From Monilinia fructicola (taxonomy: Eukaryota > Ascomycota > Leotiomycetes > Helotiales > Sclerotiniaceae): a stretch of 64,000 nucleotides of DNA. Numbering within the stretch: position 1 is the first letter of the stretch; the number at the start of each line of letters is the position of its first letter. Positions 60,461-64,000 of this stretch are shown piece after piece. Made by a program: the position numbers and the translations under genes. The stretch is from contig VICG01000010.1 in NCBI GenBank assembly GCA_008692225.1, positions 1,488,001 to 1,552,000 of the forward strand, written 5' to 3'. Below the pieces are notes generated by a model, which worked only from the letters and a program-made list of their open reading frames with translations, was not told where the DNA came from and did not search any database.

Positions 60461-62005
60461 ATGATGTACAGCAATACATCAAGAAGAACAGCTGAAGGTC
60501 CAATGGATTTTGAGTGGCAAGAGAAAGGTGGTCCTGTGGATCCAAAATCACCTTTCCTACAACTACAATTCAACCCTATGCAAACCGATAAGATGCAAAT
60601 AGATGACAGTGAGTTTTTCCCAAAGTCGCACCTGGGAACAAAAGTTACGTTTGTACTAATAGAGTTCATAGCTTCCTCTAGACCTACGAATTCTTTTCTG
60701 GCAAAGTCAAACTCACCAGCTCCAGCATTTCGAAATCCAGCATTCACCACACCCCGTAAACCGTTTACCCCAGATATTTACTCAGAAGCTTCGGGTATTG
60801 AATCCTCGCCCGGCGAGACAGCAGATGCAGAGGATACACCTGAGATACCTAAAACTGCTAGCAAATCCATAGCGACCTTCTCATCACATACTTCTTCTCG
60901 TAAACCACTATTCGGCAAATACGGAGCAAATTATAAAGGCACAAGCCCTGGCGTTCGTAACGATTTGCGTAGGATCAAACTAGGAGGACAACCGATAGCC
61001 AAGAAGCGAAAGCGTCAACATCGCGATGAACGTGAAGACGAATCCATGGGGATATTGCGACATCATAGGAAAGACTCCGCTTCAGAATCAGAGAGCGAGT
61101 CTGCAGAGTCCAGACCAAATAGTCGATCGACCGAAGGAAACCACGACAGCGGAAAACCAGGCTGGTTCTCTTCCTTCTTATCTGGCATCGAGTCCCGACC
61201 CAATCTTCCCAACATCCTCTCTTACTATGCCCAACTTGCGCTCAATACTTTTGTCGTCGGACTCATCATGTTTGGAGTTTACACATTCTGGACTACCATT
61301 CGAAGTGATGTTGATAAGGCATCTCAAAAGGCCACTGCAGAAGTTCTAGCTGAGATGGCTAACTGCGCCAAACAATACGCAGAGAATAGGTGTGAACCCA
61401 GCATGAGATTACCGGCTTTGGAGACAGTATGCAACAATTGGGAATCATGTATGACTATGGACCCAAATAGTGTCGGAAGAGCTAGAATTAGTGCGAAGAC
61501 TTTTGCAGAGATACTGGATAGTTTTATCCAACCAATTAGCTACAAAGCCATGGTACGCTTCATCCTTCCACACCTATCTACCCCTCATGCCACAGCCTCC
61601 CAAACTAATACCCGAATGCAGATATTCGTAGCTCTAATCTTCACCCTCTCCATCGCCGTCAACAACATGGCTTTTGGAATGTTCCGCTCCAAACCTCCGA
61701 CGTTTCACCACGATCCTCAAATCCAACCCCATCCAGCACAGCTCCCCCATCCTCAACATTTGAACTATTTCGCACAACCAAATCCATGGGCAATCCCTCA
61801 AACCCCCCAACATTTCGGTCCTTATGAGCCATGGCCTACCGGAGCGGGAACTGCGCAGAGGACATTATTTGGTCAAAGAAGCGCATATGGAAATGGGAAT
61901 GGAGAGATAGAATTCAAAGCCATTGAAAATAGAAGTCCGAGTAAAAATCGGGGAAGAAGCAAGGGGAGAAGTCCGAGCAAGGGAGATAGGCGATATCTTG
62001 AGTAG
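60461..62005 (+). CDS. BRL1: Brl1/Brr6-family nuclear envelope protein
   Basis: Inner nuclear envelope protein of the Brr6/Brl1 family, needed for nuclear pore assembly and envelope lipid balance. Exons 60461-60608, 60672-61552 and 61622-62005, product 470 residues. Introns are 63 nt (GTGAGT, branch TACTAAT, CATAG) and 69 nt (GTACGC, branch AACTAAT, GCAG). Both are multiples of three without in-frame stops, so retention would give a longer open frame of about 514 residues. The disordered N-terminus has a basic patch (PIAKKRKRQHRDER). TM1 is at about 236-259 (QLALNTFVVGLIMFGVYTFW). The luminal segment has four conserved cysteines (C281, C290, C303, C309), the family's disulfide signature. TM2 is at about 344-364 (IFVALIFTLSIAVNNMAFGM). 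The C-terminus is Pro/His/Ser-rich. ATG at 60461 or 60464 is the likely start. Confidence 0.9.
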   Translation: MMYSNTSRRTAEGPMDFEWQEKGGPVDPKSPFLQLQFNPMQTDKMQIDDSEFFPKSHLGTKVTFVLIEFIASSRPTNSFLAKSNSPAPAFRNPAFTTPRKPFTPDIYSEASGIESSPGETADAEDTPEIPKTASKSIATFSSHTSSRKPLFGKYGANYKGTSPGVRNDLRRIKLGGQPIAKKRKRQHRDEREDESMGILRHHRKDSASESESESAESRPNSRSTEGNHDSGKPGWFSSFLSGIESRPNLPNILSYYAQLALNTFVVGLIMFGVYTFWTTIRSDVDKASQKATAEVLAEMANCAKQYAENRCEPSMRLPALETVCNNWESCMTMDPNSVGRARISAKTFAEILDSFIQPISYKAMVRFILPHLSTPHATASQTNTRMQIFVALIFTLSIAVNNMAFGMFRSKPPTFHHDPQIQPHPAQLPHPQHLNYFAQPNPWAIPQTPQHFGPYEPWPTGAGTAQRTLFGQRSAYGNGNGEIEFKAIENRSPSKNRGRSKGRSPSKGDRRYLE

Positions 62006-62446
62006 ACTTTGTGCCAGTTGAGGATTGAGATGAACAGCAAAACTGGATGCCGATTGGATAACTTCTTTCTTGATATGTATTTCGATAGGGAGTTGACGAG
62101 GGAAACGGACAGAAACGGAAGGGAAAGAGAACAGGCTAGGAACGCAGGTTTAAATACACACCGCTGCATGAACGGATGGATGGACAGCTGGACAGCTGGA
62201 TGGGCGGATGGATAAATGAAGGGATGCATACATACCCCTTGCCTTCACATTATGCTGCAGCAGCACCAGTCAAACCACCCCCAGAACCAGGCACAGGAGT
62301 TTAGGAGTAGGGAATCACAAAATTACCACTTAATCTCACGATTTCCTCACACAAACTAGTTGTCAAGTAGGAAAAATCTATTACCTACCTCTTAAATGTA
62401 TACCTTCAAAAGTCCCTTCCCTCTCCTCCCCTGCCCTACCTCATAT

Positions 62447-62480
<34 letters not shown>

Positions 62481-63328
62481 TAGACAGTGAATAGTATGTA
62501 CGCCGTACGTATGTACGGACCTTGATTGGAGTGGTAGGAAGGGGGGCAGGCGCGGGGAGGGGGGGGGTTATTTAGCTATACCCATATCCACATGCATTCA
62601 CACATACAGAGCCCGTCCCTCTAAGCGATAAAACTAATATGTATACTTTATACGCTATGGATATTCCACAAACGCAATAGCAATCATAACGACATGACTC
62701 ATCTTCTCGATCCAAGAAGCAAGAAACAAAGGAAGAGGAAGAAAAAGATACATGGGTAATGGTCCCGCAATAATAGTCCATAAATACATACTCGTATATA
62801 TATGCACATGTACGTGATGTCACGCATGCATTCATGTATCAGAATTGTATCAAAATCACCCACGTTTTCTCTTCTCTACTACTATACCCAAGTTGACCAA
62901 GACCAAAACCATGTGAATTTCTTTGTCTTTGCGTATAGTATCGTATCAGTATCATTTGCTGTAGGCAAGATAGAACATCTTTCACATTATTCCATTCATT
63001 CTCCTTTCCCATCGTTTCAACCCATCCCATACCATCCATCCCATATCGCTTTCGCCCTTCATCTCATCTCGTCTCGTCAACGTGTCACCTCCCATTTGTA
63101 CTGTGTGAAAATTCCGTCATTCGTAATACGCATGTCGATGCCGCCTCCAGCCCCACCCCCGAACCTAAGAGTAGAAGCGAATCCCGTAAGATTACCACCA
63201 CCATACCACCGGCACTAATGGCCCATCATCTCACTCCACACCATCATCTGCGCCGGGGTCCTGTGAAAAATGGATCGCCACGCCCTACCCTCCCCAGAGG
63301 GAGGCCCAGTCTCTATCTCTTCCTGACC
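62006..63328. other. convergent 3' spacer with microsatellites
   Basis: Between the 3' ends of BRL1 and the SRPK-type gene. It has GGATGGA/GACAGCT repeats at about 62160-62215, (GACA)n at about 62450-62480, and a G-run (62540-62570). No gene recognised. Confidence 0.45.

Positions 63329-64000
<672 letters not shown>

Overview
The window looks like a chromosome arm of a filamentous ascomycete. The sequence evidence is: short introns (about 50-190 nt) with GT..AG ends and CTAAC/CTAAT-like branch sites, tRNA genes with introns after position 37, AT-rich blocks with C-to-T style decay, and fungal cell-surface proteins (CFEM-like, GH16 with GPI tails). The gene set and style suggest Leotiomycetes (Botrytis/Sclerotinia-like). 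That placement is an inference and was not tested.

Layout. 1-1.35 kb is very AT-rich, decayed DNA. It abuts a five-exon OPT oligopeptide transporter gene (1.35-2.72 kb, minus strand) that is cut off in its middle. 2.7-10.1 kb holds no intact gene: there are two reading-frame relics with in-frame TGA codons and a 257-bp MITE-like element with terminal inverted repeats. 10.16-12.9 kb carries an Est1/SMG7-type protein with an N-terminal C2H2 zinc finger (minus), preceded by a 22-bp palindrome and a TA-rich foldback. 13.7-25.9 kb and 29-36.2 kb are gene-poor. 25.9-29.0 kb encodes a large Ser/Thr-rich GPI-anchored CFEM-like surface protein (minus), and 36.2-37.4 kb a GPI-anchored GH16 enzyme (minus).

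39.4-44.8 kb is a divergent housekeeping pair: SPB1 (rRNA 2'-O-methyltransferase, ribosome biogenesis; minus) and a Cdt2-like WD40 protein (CRL4-Cdt2 substrate receptor; plus). Three tRNA genes lie at 48.4-49.4 kb: Leu(AAG) and Arg(TCT) with introns, and Val(AAC) with an unusual T-loop. 55.2-56.7 kb encodes an SREBP-type bHLH factor without membrane segments. 58.5-62.0 kb is a second divergent pair: IWS1/Spn1 (transcription elongation) and Brl1/Brr6 (nuclear envelope and pore assembly). The right edge holds the C-terminal half of an SRPK-type kinase (minus).

The most notable structural observation is a cluster of single-base indels between 28.7 and 44.6 kb, mostly in homopolymers. They interrupt the four protein-coding genes there (surface protein, GH16, SPB1, CDT2). 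In SPB1 six indels sum to zero, so long stretches of wrong-frame protein would be read without an early stop everywhere. Genes outside this interval need no such correction, which points to locally poor consensus sequence more than to biology. I did not find a clearly new multi-gene system. The more unusual items are the truncated transporter next to decayed DNA, the zinc-finger/Est1 combination, the small inverted-repeat element, several long perfect palindromes, and two short palindrome-like motifs that recur far above chance.
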